Of a DNA stretch of 38,821 bases, positions 24,725-33,010 are shown in pieces. The translations under genes and the position numbers were made by a program. Under the pieces are notes generated by a model that searched no databases, was not told the origin of the DNA, and worked only from the letters and a program-made list of their open reading frames with translations. How positions within the stretch are numbered: the stretch's first letter is position 1; every line of letters starts with the position of its first letter. Source of the DNA: CAYUPI01 sp964446585 (lineage in GTDB: Bacteria; Verrucomicrobiota; Verrucomicrobiia; Limisphaerales; UBA8199); the NCBI GenBank assembly GCA_964446585.1, contig CAYUPI010000053.1:1-38821 (forward strand), read 5' to 3'.

Positions 24725-26080
24725 ATGACCGGCCATGCAAAAACCGCCCGTCGGGAGTTTCTTCGGCTCAGTGGCCAGTTCACGGGCGGCTTGATGCTAG
24801 CATCTGTCTTGCCCACGTCGGCGCTCGGCGCCGGCAGCAAGCGGTTGAAAGTCGCCGCTGTCATCACGGCTTTCACCTATCGCAGCCACGCCCACGTCAT
24901 TTTGGAGAATTTTGTCGCTCCTTATCTCTTCAATGGCGAGTGGATTTCCCCTGGCATGGACGTGGTCAGTCTTTATGCCGACCAATTTCCTGACGGCGAA
25001 CTTGGCCGCGCATTTGCGGCGAAATATCAGATCCCAATCTATAGGACCATCGCGGAAGCGCTCTGCCTGGGCGGCGACAAACTGGCAGTGGATGCCGTGC
25101 TCTCCATCGGCGAGCATGGACAATATCCGGTCAACGCGAAAGGGCAGCAGGAGTATCCTCGCAAACGGTTCTTCGACGAAATCGTTGCGGTATTTCGGCG
25201 AAGCGGAAAAGTCGCGCCGGTTTTCAACGACAAACATTTGTCGTATCGTTGGGACTGGGCCAAAGAGATGTATGACACTGCCCGCGAACTCAAAATTCCG
25301 TTCACGGCCGGCAGTTCCGTTCCGCTGGCGCAGCGCCGTCCGTCTCTGGAACTGCTCGCGCGAGCCAAGATCACCGAAGCCGTTTCCATTCATGGCGGCG
25401 GCGTTGAATCGTATGATTTCCATGGCCTCGAAGTGCTTCAGTCGATGATCGAGGCTCGTCGCGGCCACGAAACTGGGGTCGCGCGTGTGCAATTTCTCCA
25501 GAGGGATGCGCTGTGGAAAGCCGCTGACGATGGATTGTGGTCCCCGCAACTGGCGCAAGCTGCATTGGACGCCGAACCGAACGCAGGACGCCCTCCCGCG
25601 AAGGAGTTGATATGTCCACCCAAGAGAGGCGACAACAAAGCGGCGTTCGTTTCGCATGGGATACTTTTGAACTATCGCGACGGGTTACGAGCAATCGTGC
25701 TCGCTGCTGCAACCGGCGGCGGCACCAAATGGCATTTCGCCTGCAAGCTTAAGGGCGAGCAGCAACCACTCGCGACGAGCTTTTATGTCGGTCCATGGCA
25801 AAACCGAAACCTCTTCAAGGCGTTATCGCATGCCATTCAAACCCATTTTCGTGAGCGCCGTGCGCCGTATCCGGTTGAACGGACATTGCTCGTCACCGGG
25901 ATTCTGGAGGCGGAAATGGAATCGCGCTTTCAAGGGGGCAAACCCATGGACACACCGCAGTTGCACCTCAATTACGCGCCGCGCGATTACCGAAAGATGC
26001 GCGAAATGGGCGCGAGCTGGAAAATTATCACAGAGGACATACCAGAGCCGAAGGGCCTCGAGATGTGGAACAAGGCATGA
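24725..26080 (+). CDS. Tat-exported protein of unrecognised family (copy 2), Gfo/Idh-like layout
   Basis: The 451-residue protein has a twin-arginine leader (ARREFLRLSGQ, then GGLMLASVLPTSALGA). It is a clear paralogue of the product at 9719-10993, sharing VVSLYADQFP, TIAEALCLGGDKLAVDAVL, SIGEHGQYP, PVFNDKHLSYRWDWAKEM, AGSSVPLAQRRPS, SYDFHGLEVLQSMIEARRG and PYPVERTLLVTG. Secondary-structure order again recalls the nucleotide-binding half of Gfo/Idh/MocA proteins, without the glycine loop. The start is taken at ATG 24725; a TTG at 24668 is less likely. The gene overlaps the creatininase gene by ATGA, so it belongs to a coupled operon with a creatininase-like amidohydrolase and an MFS transporter, a different setting from copy 1. 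Confidence 0.78.
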   Translation: MTGHAKTARREFLRLSGQFTGGLMLASVLPTSALGAGSKRLKVAAVITAFTYRSHAHVILENFVAPYLFNGEWISPGMDVVSLYADQFPDGELGRAFAAKYQIPIYRTIAEALCLGGDKLAVDAVLSIGEHGQYPVNAKGQQEYPRKRFFDEIVAVFRRSGKVAPVFNDKHLSYRWDWAKEMYDTARELKIPFTAGSSVPLAQRRPSLELLARAKITEAVSIHGGGVESYDFHGLEVLQSMIEARRGHETGVARVQFLQRDALWKAADDGLWSPQLAQAALDAEPNAGRPPAKELICPPKRGDNKAAFVSHGILLNYRDGLRAIVLAAATGGGTKWHFACKLKGEQQPLATSFYVGPWQNRNLFKALSHAIQTHFRERRAPYPVERTLLVTGILEAEMESRFQGGKPMDTPQLHLNYAPRDYRKMREMGASWKIITEDIPEPKGLEMWNKA

Positions 26081-26805
26081 GCAATCCCGAAGTTTTGCTA
26101 CGCAAGCACACTCGACGCGAGTTCCGCGAGCGAATGCAGTCAGGGGAACTTAAGGCGTGCATAATCCCTGTAGCCGCCATCGAGCAACACCTCGAACACC
26201 TCGCAATGGAACAGGATTGGCGCAGCGCCTGTCACGTCGCCGTCGCGGTGGCGGAACGATTGCGCCCGCACGTGCTGGTGGCGGAGGGGCTGATGGCTGG
26301 CGTCAGCGAACACCACATGCGCCATCCGGGGACACTGACGCTGCGGCCCGGAACCTTTCTGGCCGTGCTGGCCGACTTGATTGACAGCGTTGTGCGCGCG
26401 GGCTTCAAGAACGTTCTGGTCCTCAACGGCCACGGCGGCAACACGGCACCCGTCAACGGCTGCTGGAAGCAGCTCCTGCTGTTGAGTCAGGTCAACCTCC
26501 AATTCCTTGCCTACTGGGAAGTGCTCACCGAAGCCGACGCAAAGGAATTGCTCAAGGGCGGTCATCAACTTCCGAATGATCTGCCCGGCCACGCTCAGGA
26601 ATTCGAGACCGCGTTCGCGCTGGCCGCCTTTCCCGAGAACGTTCGCACTAAAATGTGGACGGACCAGCCGGACAAAAGACCGTCAATGGCCACCACCAGG
26701 CAAGGAGAAGAATTCCTCCAACGAATCGTGGAACGAGTTACCGTTTATGTGGAGGAGATGATCGACGGAAGGCGCATTGCGAAAATCCCGCCCCATTTTC
26801 CATGA
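26077..26805 (+). CDS. Creatininase family amidohydrolase
   Basis: The 242-residue protein has the creatininase fold: IIPVAAIEQHLEHLAMEQDW with the usual metal ligands E36, H38 and D47, the family signature LNGHGGN around residue 119, and a Glu in GHAQEFETAFAL near 178. Characterised members open cyclic amides (creatinine, formamidopyrimidines in cofactor pathways). No signal peptide is present, so it is cytoplasmic. The start at ATG 26077 overlaps the TGA of the Tat-protein gene, and its own stop overlaps the MFS start; both are ATGA couplings. The operon suggests uptake by the MFS protein and ring opening by this enzyme; the substrate is unknown. Confidence 0.88.
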   Translation: MSNPEVLLRKHTRREFRERMQSGELKACIIPVAAIEQHLEHLAMEQDWRSACHVAVAVAERLRPHVLVAEGLMAGVSEHHMRHPGTLTLRPGTFLAVLADLIDSVVRAGFKNVLVLNGHGGNTAPVNGCWKQLLLLSQVNLQFLAYWEVLTEADAKELLKGGHQLPNDLPGHAQEFETAFALAAFPENVRTKMWTDQPDKRPSMATTRQGEEFLQRIVERVTVYVEEMIDGRRIAKIPPHFP

Positions 26806-28055
26806 CCTTCGCGCCCGCATCGCGCGTTGGCGCCTGGAAGTGGTGGGTGTGCGGCCTGTTGCTCCTGGCCACCACGTCCAATTACATGGACCGTCAGACG
26901 CTGGCGAATGCGGCGGTCCGCATCACCAACGAATTCCAATTGTCCAAGGAGCAGTATGGCGAGCTCGAGCTCGCCTTCGGCTGGGCCTTCGCCGCCGGCT
27001 CCCTGCTATTCGGATTCATCGCCGACCGCGTCAGCGTTCGGTGGCTCTACCCGGCGGTGCTGTTTGCCTGGTCGCTGATGGGCTTTCTCTCCGCATGGAC
27101 GACCGATTTCAAACAACTCCTTATATGCCGCACAATGCTTGGGCTGTTTGAGGCCGGCCACTGGCCGTGCGCGCTGAAAACCACCCATCTCCTCCTTTCG
27201 CCGCAAGACCGCACAATGGGCAACAGCGTGCTGCAGAGCGGCGCATCCATCGGCGCCGTAATTACGCCACTTGTAATGCGAGTCTTGTTGACGGATGCGC
27301 AGGGGAGCTGGCGCTTCCCTTTCCAGGTCATCGGCGCGGTCGGCATCGTGTGGGTTCTGGCATGGTTTGCCTCCGTTCGTCCGCGCGATCTCAGCGGTAT
27401 GTTGAAACCAAACGACACCTCATCGGCGGGCACCACTGTCGAGTCGATTTGGAGCGTTGTCGTAAGCCGTCGTTTCGTGGTCACTCTTGTTATCCTCTTC
27501 AGCATTCAAACTGTCTGGCAGCTTTTGAGAGTGTGGCTGCCGATGTTTCTTCAAAAGGGCCGCGGTTACAGTGAAAGCTCCGCGTTATACTTCAATTCAG
27601 TTTACTTCGTCGCCACGGACATCGGGTGCATCGCGGCGGGCGCGGTGTCCATGTGGCTGGCGCGACGCGGCCTCACGCCTCACGTTGCAAAACGCCGCGT
27701 CTATCTTGCCTGCTCGCTGCTGACCGCCCTCACTGTCCTCGTGGCTGTGCTTCCCAAAGGCTGGCCGCTGCTGACCACGCTTCTCCTCGTCGGTGCGGGC
27801 GCGCTGGGCGTGTACCCGTGCTACTACTCTTTCGTCCAGGAAATCTCACCGCAACACATCGGCAAAATCACCGGCCTGCTCGCCACGCTGGTGTGGGCCA
27901 TCTCCTCGCCCGTGCATAAGTACTTCGGCCGTCATGTGGATCAAACCCAGTCCTTCGATCTGGGCATCGCCGTGGTGGGGGCAACTCCGCTGGTGGGCTA
28001 CTTTGTCTTGCGATTGTTTTGGAACAGCAATGCACCGTCCGAGAGGGGCGAATGA
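26802..28055 (+). CDS. MFS transporter, anion:cation symporter type
   Basis: The 417-residue protein shows the major facilitator pattern: TTSNYMDRQTLANAAV in helix 1, FGWAFAAGSLLFGFIADRVSVRW across helices 2-3, and ICRTMLGLFEAGHWPCALKT around helices 4-5. The second half has hydrophobic segments such as TLLLVGAGALGVYPCYYSFV. NYxDRQ near the start is typical of the ACS subfamily that imports hexuronates, galactonate and other organic anions. The start is ATG 26802, overlapping the creatininase stop (ATGA). It is the last gene of the operon; its stop lies 3 bp from the convergent stop of the next gene. Confidence 0.9.
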   Translation: MTFAPASRVGAWKWWVCGLLLLATTSNYMDRQTLANAAVRITNEFQLSKEQYGELELAFGWAFAAGSLLFGFIADRVSVRWLYPAVLFAWSLMGFLSAWTTDFKQLLICRTMLGLFEAGHWPCALKTTHLLLSPQDRTMGNSVLQSGASIGAVITPLVMRVLLTDAQGSWRFPFQVIGAVGIVWVLAWFASVRPRDLSGMLKPNDTSSAGTTVESIWSVVVSRRFVVTLVILFSIQTVWQLLRVWLPMFLQKGRGYSESSALYFNSVYFVATDIGCIAAGAVSMWLARRGLTPHVAKRRVYLACSLLTALTVLVAVLPKGWPLLTTLLLVGAGALGVYPCYYSFVQEISPQHIGKITGLLATLVWAISSPVHKYFGRHVDQTQSFDLGIAVVGATPLVGYFVLRLFWNSNAPSERGE

Positions 28056-28058
28056 GAA

Positions 28059-30053
28059 TCACACTAACCCGAGCTTTCTGCGTCCCTCATTGGTCAATCG
28101 ATTGGAATTCCAAGCTGGCTCCCAGGTCTGCTCCACCACCACTTGCCGCACGCGTGGAACTTTCAATAAGCGCTCCCGCACTGGCACGGAAAGAGTTGGA
28201 TGGACAGAGATCGAGCCATGCGTGAAATATCCCAATCGTGGTCGCCCGCGATGCGGCATCGCCATCACGACGGTCACGACATCGCCACGGACCCGCACGT
28301 CATACACGAGACCGAGCTCAACTACGTTGATGTCAGCCGTGTAAAACTGCGCGTCTTTACAATCCCGCAGAGCCTCCCAGAGGGCGCTCTTTGGGATTGG
28401 GCTGTCGCCGGCTTCGCCTGGGCGCGCCAGGCGGCCTGGACAATCTCTGGTGAGAATATCTATCGGCAGCGTGCCCGCAGTCGTGAGCAAGGGATTCGTA
28501 AGCCGCCGGCGCAGCTCTTCGATCGTGCGCGGCCCTTCGGCCTGTGTAAAAGGCAAGGCGACGTAGGCGTTCTTTTCATGGAGCACCGCTCCAGCCGGCA
28601 CATGCCTGCCCGGCAGTGGATACCGGCTCCAAAGTTGTCCGTGCCACCGATACGACATCGTCGGTGCGCCAGAATGTTTCAAAGCAGGCAAGCCCTCTGC
28701 CTTGTGCTCCAGAAACAGCGCGATGAATGAGTCCTTGCTCTGTATATTGAAGAAGCCGACACCCCAGAGGTTGTCCTGGTGCTCAGCGTCCACCTCGCCG
28801 GTGCGCAACTTTCCATCCGCCCCCATCCACACGCTATCCTTAAAAGAGTGTCCGGAGAAAACCCATTCGTCATCGCGCAAGGCCTCCGCCTCAAAATCTT
28901 TGACGGCCTGCATGCGGCCCAACTTGTGGAACCAAGGCAATCCGGTATAGAACCGATATTCGACCTCAATGTTGAGCCGGCTCGGTGAAAAAATGGGATG
29001 CACTGGCGAATAGGGGAATCCCCACCGTCGAACGATAGTACAAAGCGCTCCGCGCACCACTTCGTAGTCCGGGCAAGTGTCCCACAACGTGATGCGCAGC
29101 TTCTGAAAACTACCCGAGGCGACATAGTCGTGCGCCCAATCAATCCCCGGCGGTTCGCCATGACCTTCGCCACCCGAGAACAATTCCAATCCGTGCTCGC
29201 GTTTGAGGGCCAGGCGCTCGAGTTGGCCCATTTGCCGCGAGAGCGATGCCTTGAAAAACGCATTCTCAATATCGAGGCCGAACCCTTCGCCTGTTGCCAC
29301 CAGGTCCGTCGGATATGCCGTCAACTCCGCATCCGGGTTTCCATAAAACACCAGGAACGTCTGTTGTTGACGGGCTGGAGTGTCGGCCATGAACAGCACC
29401 TTGCACAAACGCTCTTTGCCTCGCCGAACCTCATCGAACACCTGACAAGGAACTTCCTTCAACGCGCCATCATTCACGCGCGCCACGCGAACTTCCCGCG
29501 AGAGTGATGTCACCTGCTCGCTTGGAAAACTCAACAACACCTCCACCGGCTCCGCTTGCCGCTCCTGCCCTATCACTTCGTTAAGGGTCAAAGTCTTGTA
29601 ATACTTCCACCCTTTCGCCCAATTCCTCCAGGGAGACGGGAGCGCGTCCACCGTCTCATAACGCCCCGCCGCCACCAGCGGAGTTCCGCCACCCTCCTCC
29701 TCCGCCTGCGCCTGAATCGCCGTACTCCGTAACGAATGTGTGAGCGCTCGAGCCAGCCGGAAATCCTTCCGCTGCCAGGCCGCTTCGAGCAACTTCAGCT
29801 TCTCTTCAAAACGGTCGGTGCGCTCCCAATAACTCCTCTCGACCGCGGTTTGAATTACCCCAGCCGTTTTGTCTTTGGAGGTTTCTGTGGCAGCCTGCGC
29901 CCGGAACCGGACCAACTCCGGCACTGACCAGCCCGCGAATCCGGATATCCCAAGGCCCAGAAATCTCCGACGCTTGATCTGCCAGGAGCTATTTGGATTA
30001 TCAGGTTTTCGTTTGGTCGGCATCCAGGTTCGGCCCGAACGAATAGCTGTCAT
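28059..30053 (-). CDS. Tat-leader protein with C-terminal MIP18/DUF59-like domain
   Basis: The 664-residue protein carries a twin-arginine leader (IKRRRFLGLGISGFAGW, about residues 26-42), a charged helical stretch, and then a large beta-rich middle region (VEVLLSFPSEQVTSLSREV, FLVFYGNPDAELTAYPTD, LNIEVEYRFYTGLPWFHKLG). That region recalls secreted carbohydrate-active or DUF2341-like sandwich domains but is not assigned. The last ~105 residues look like a MIP18/DUF59 iron-sulfur assembly domain (ALWEALRDC, INVVELGLVYDVRVRGD, LLKVPRVRQVVVEQTWEPAW, then LTNEGRRKLGL). Its usual conserved Cys (MTxTxxGCP) is absent (VVMAMPHRGRPRLG). Such domains are normally cytoplasmic, so export by Tat is odd. 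The gene follows the PQQ/cytochrome gene by 18 bp. Start at ATG 30053 (or 30023). Confidence 0.72.
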   Translation of the reverse strand: MTAIRSGRTWMPTKRKPDNPNSSWQIKRRRFLGLGISGFAGWSVPELVRFRAQAATETSKDKTAGVIQTAVERSYWERTDRFEEKLKLLEAAWQRKDFRLARALTHSLRSTAIQAQAEEEGGGTPLVAAGRYETVDALPSPWRNWAKGWKYYKTLTLNEVIGQERQAEPVEVLLSFPSEQVTSLSREVRVARVNDGALKEVPCQVFDEVRRGKERLCKVLFMADTPARQQQTFLVFYGNPDAELTAYPTDLVATGEGFGLDIENAFFKASLSRQMGQLERLALKREHGLELFSGGEGHGEPPGIDWAHDYVASGSFQKLRITLWDTCPDYEVVRGALCTIVRRWGFPYSPVHPIFSPSRLNIEVEYRFYTGLPWFHKLGRMQAVKDFEAEALRDDEWVFSGHSFKDSVWMGADGKLRTGEVDAEHQDNLWGVGFFNIQSKDSFIALFLEHKAEGLPALKHSGAPTMSYRWHGQLWSRYPLPGRHVPAGAVLHEKNAYVALPFTQAEGPRTIEELRRRLTNPLLTTAGTLPIDILTRDCPGRLARPGEAGDSPIPKSALWEALRDCKDAQFYTADINVVELGLVYDVRVRGDVVTVVMAMPHRGRPRLGYFTHGSISVHPTLSVPVRERLLKVPRVRQVVVEQTWEPAWNSNRLTNEGRRKLGLV

Positions 30054-30071
30054 GACGCGCAATCGCGAGAC

Positions 30072-32810
30072 TTATTTCCCTGAGCTTTCGCTTGAATCGG
30101 AAATTAAGTAAGCGAGCAGGTCGAGGATTTGGGACGCGTTCAGCGTGTTGAGGACGCCCGTGGGCATGTTCGACACTTTCGACAGCTCTCGTCGGCGGAT
30201 GTCTGATTTGCGGATCGTGACTGCTTCTGCCATCGCCGTTTGGGGTAGAACCACCACCACCTGGTCGTCCTCGCTCACGACACGACCATTGGTAATCTCG
30301 CCGGCCTTGGTTTCAATCTCGGTAGCTGCATAGCCTTCCGCGATGACTTTCGAGGGCAACACGATTGATTCCGCCAAATCATGCAAGGACAGCCGTTTCC
30401 CCACGCCAGTCAAGTCAGGGCCCACGCTGCCTCCTTCGCCGGCAAAGCGGTGACATTGCCCGCAACCTGCCTGCTTGTATGCGGCGCTTCCGTACTTAAA
30501 GGAACGACTCGTCTTAAGTTTGTCCAGCAAGGGGAGAAGGTCTTCCATTTTCCAATCGCGCACGAATGGATGCTCTGGCTTCATTCCGCGAATCCAATCG
30601 CGGAGAAGCGCGACTGCTTGTTCATCCGCGCTTGTGACCGCGACTGGAGGCATTTGACCTTGACCACGACGCGATAACCGCTGGTAAAGAATGGAGCGAT
30701 CGGGATCACCCGGCGCAATCAACATGGCGTTGTCGATGCCGAAAGTGTCGTGTTGTGGCCGTACGCCAATGAGATTCATTTCCTCGCGTTTCGTGGACCA
30801 ACTGAGCACTATCCTTGAATTGCCTCCACCTGTGCCTACGTGGCAAACGGAGCAGTTCACATGAAGGTAGGCGCGCGCACGCGCTTCGAGCTCCTGGTTG
30901 GAATCGTAAGGGTCGACAAGTCTTGCTCGCTGGGCCGGCGCTTTGGAGTTAGGGGAATTTGTAATTAGTCCGATATGCCGCAACGTCCGCAACTGGTTAT
31001 CCTTCGCGCCGCCATAATTATGGATCCGGTCCAATTGAGCGTCGCTGAGGCCGAGGAGGAAATTCGCTGCCCGACTGTGGCAGGCGCTGCACTCCGTGCG
31101 GCTGGGATAACGCCAGGACTGCTTGCGCAGGCCGCCTGCAGCCCGCTCATCTTTGACGCTAATTTCTCCTTCCGCACCTTTTGCCGCCACAAGGGTGGCA
31201 TCCGATTGAGCCTCATTCCATCGATAAGAGTAACCGGTCCATTGCCCGGTCTGCTTCGATAAAATCCGGGTTTCGATTCGCTGGCGCGATGTCGGATCAC
31301 CCGCTTGACGTTCAAACGAGAGTGTCTGGACGAGCACGGCGCCGTTCGTGGCGTTCCAACTGGTTGAGGAGTTATGCTCAAAGGTCATGTCACCTGGCAG
31401 CGCGATAAACCTCTCCGCAGAAGCGCCATCGGCCCAGGCTGGCGCATTCACTGAATACGGAATCACACCGGGGTGAAGCTCATGATTTGTCGTCGAAAGA
31501 AAGAGCCCTGTCTCGCTCAGGAGCTTTGGGAAATCTGTTGTCGAACCTTGCTTCGGGGCTCGGACGAGCCGGTAAATACCGCCCAGGTAATCGGCGATCA
31601 AGAGTTGGTCGTGTTGATCCACTGCGAACGCAGTAATCTGCAGTTCCGTGTTGGCGATTTCCCGCTGCGAAGTCACCCGCGTGCCATCGTGACCCGTGCC
31701 CCAGATCTTGCCCGTTGAGAAGTCGCCGTAGATGTAAAGACCGTCCAGTTCGTCGAGCTCTTTGCCGTAGTAAACCACCCCGCCGGTCAATGAGCGCGCT
31801 TCGGAATGAGCGTGTTCAATAGTCGGCAAAACGACCGGAGTCGGCCCAAGCTTGCGATTGAGATAAAACGGATGGCTCCCTTCATAGACACTCCACCCGT
31901 AGTTTTCGGCCCGTCGGACCAGGTGCGCCGTCTCCCAGAGGTCCTGACCATTATTGCCAACCCAGATTCGGCCGCTCTTTTCGTCAATCGTCAATCGCCA
32001 CGGATTGCGCAGCCCGTAAGCCCATTTCTCGGGGCGCGCATCCTTCAATTCGACGAAAGGATTATCCCGCGGCACCGCGTAACGCTGCGTACCCTCTGGG
32101 TGGTCAATGTCAATGCGAAGGATGCCCCCAGTCAGTTCGGAAAGGTCCTGCCCTCTAACCCAATCGTCCGAATCGCTGGTTCCATCCCCACTCGAGATGT
32201 AGAGCATGCCGTCATGGCCGAACACGATGCCCCCGCCGTCATGACCCATTGAGCGCCACTCGACAATCGGCAACCCAGAAGTCGGGTCGCATCGATACGG
32301 GGCTTGCCTTGCGACTGTGTAACGCGAAATGCGGTCCTGTCGGTTCGTCTCGGGAGTCGGTCCATTGCTGAACACATAGATATAGCCATTGGTGCGATAG
32401 CCGGGATGGAACGTGAAGCTGTAAACCAGGCGATTGGTAACCATCAGAAACGCTTCCGCTTGGTTGGTATTGGGGTAGTCCGGCATCTCCAGAATGCGCG
32501 ATGGTTTGTTGGTCTCACCGCCTTGCTCGATAACGAACAACCTCGGCGTTTGGGGTTCGGCAATGATGAATATGGGCCGTTCCAATTTGATCTTCGTAAA
32601 GGTCCGTTCGACGGTGTAAGGCAGCGGCGGATCAGGCGAACCGATCAGGCGGGAGGTGGTCCATGGGATCCGGTGATCGAGACCGAATGGCTTATTGTCG
32701 GCAGTTTCGCGCTCCTTACAACTCGTTGTCGAGAGCGCTGCAAGGAGGCATAGCGCCAGGTTGACGAAGCAAGTGGGCGTGCTCAGACCACGGCACCGTC
32801 CGTGTATCAT
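30072..32810 (-). CDS. PQQ-dependent sugar dehydrogenase-like/cytochrome c fusion lipoprotein
   Basis: The 912-residue protein has a signal segment (FVNLALCLLAALSTTSC) with a possible lipoprotein Cys31. The N-terminal half is a soluble-glucose-dehydrogenase-like propeller (YSFTFHPGYRTNGYIYVFS, GHDGGGIVFGHDGMLYISSGDG, WAYGLRNPWRLTIDEKSGRIW, LTGGVVYYGKELDELDGLYIY). Next comes a domain typical of diheme proteins (GVIPYSVNAPAWADGASAERF) and three heme sites: CSACH at 574, CSVCH at 653 and CGQCH at 783. The last lies in a TIGR02603-like heme-binding domain (GGSVGPDLTGVGKRLS). Electrons from sugar or alcohol oxidation could pass through the hemes within one chain. It is the first gene of the minus-strand pair with the MIP18-like protein. 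Confidence 0.85.
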   Translation of the reverse strand: MIHGRCRGLSTPTCFVNLALCLLAALSTTSCKERETADNKPFGLDHRIPWTTSRLIGSPDPPLPYTVERTFTKIKLERPIFIIAEPQTPRLFVIEQGGETNKPSRILEMPDYPNTNQAEAFLMVTNRLVYSFTFHPGYRTNGYIYVFSNGPTPETNRQDRISRYTVARQAPYRCDPTSGLPIVEWRSMGHDGGGIVFGHDGMLYISSGDGTSDSDDWVRGQDLSELTGGILRIDIDHPEGTQRYAVPRDNPFVELKDARPEKWAYGLRNPWRLTIDEKSGRIWVGNNGQDLWETAHLVRRAENYGWSVYEGSHPFYLNRKLGPTPVVLPTIEHAHSEARSLTGGVVYYGKELDELDGLYIYGDFSTGKIWGTGHDGTRVTSQREIANTELQITAFAVDQHDQLLIADYLGGIYRLVRAPKQGSTTDFPKLLSETGLFLSTTNHELHPGVIPYSVNAPAWADGASAERFIALPGDMTFEHNSSTSWNATNGAVLVQTLSFERQAGDPTSRQRIETRILSKQTGQWTGYSYRWNEAQSDATLVAAKGAEGEISVKDERAAGGLRKQSWRYPSRTECSACHSRAANFLLGLSDAQLDRIHNYGGAKDNQLRTLRHIGLITNSPNSKAPAQRARLVDPYDSNQELEARARAYLHVNCSVCHVGTGGGNSRIVLSWSTKREEMNLIGVRPQHDTFGIDNAMLIAPGDPDRSILYQRLSRRGQGQMPPVAVTSADEQAVALLRDWIRGMKPEHPFVRDWKMEDLLPLLDKLKTSRSFKYGSAAYKQAGCGQCHRFAGEGGSVGPDLTGVGKRLSLHDLAESIVLPSKVIAEGYAATEIETKAGEITNGRVVSEDDQVVVVLPQTAMAEAVTIRKSDIRRRELSKVSNMPTGVLNTLNASQILDLLAYLISDSSESSGK

Positions 32811-33010
32811 AGAGTGATTGCCAAAGGGAGTATTCGAAACAATCGTGATGCAGGAAGGCTGTCAATAATTCTCTACTGGTCAACAAAGATCAAAATGGAT
32901 ACGTAAAACCACTAATCAAGACTTGACAAAAAGTGGGTGCAAACGACACTCAATGCAGGGCACCCGACTATGGTATTTGAAAGTGTAGCGGGCAGCTCTG
33001 AAGAAGCGTC
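32811..33010. promoter_or_regulatory. Divergent promoter region
   Basis: These 200 bp lie between two divergent operons and are noticeably more AT-rich than their surroundings. On + a perfect TTGACA (32923-32928) is followed 16 bp later by the poor hexamer GACACT. On - a TTGACA (32864-32869) has no good -10 at the normal distance. The region very likely holds both promoters, but the exact sites are uncertain. Confidence 0.4.

Noticed and set aside
24797..25657. Antisense open frame of about 286 codons in the second Tat-family gene
   Set aside because: The plus-strand gene has a paralogue conserved in protein sequence; the antisense product has none.
32923..32950. TTGACA with a partner hexamer as a firm promoter for the DUF1501 tandem
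   Set aside because: The -10 candidate GACACT matches only three of six positions, so it is listed only as part of a general promoter region.
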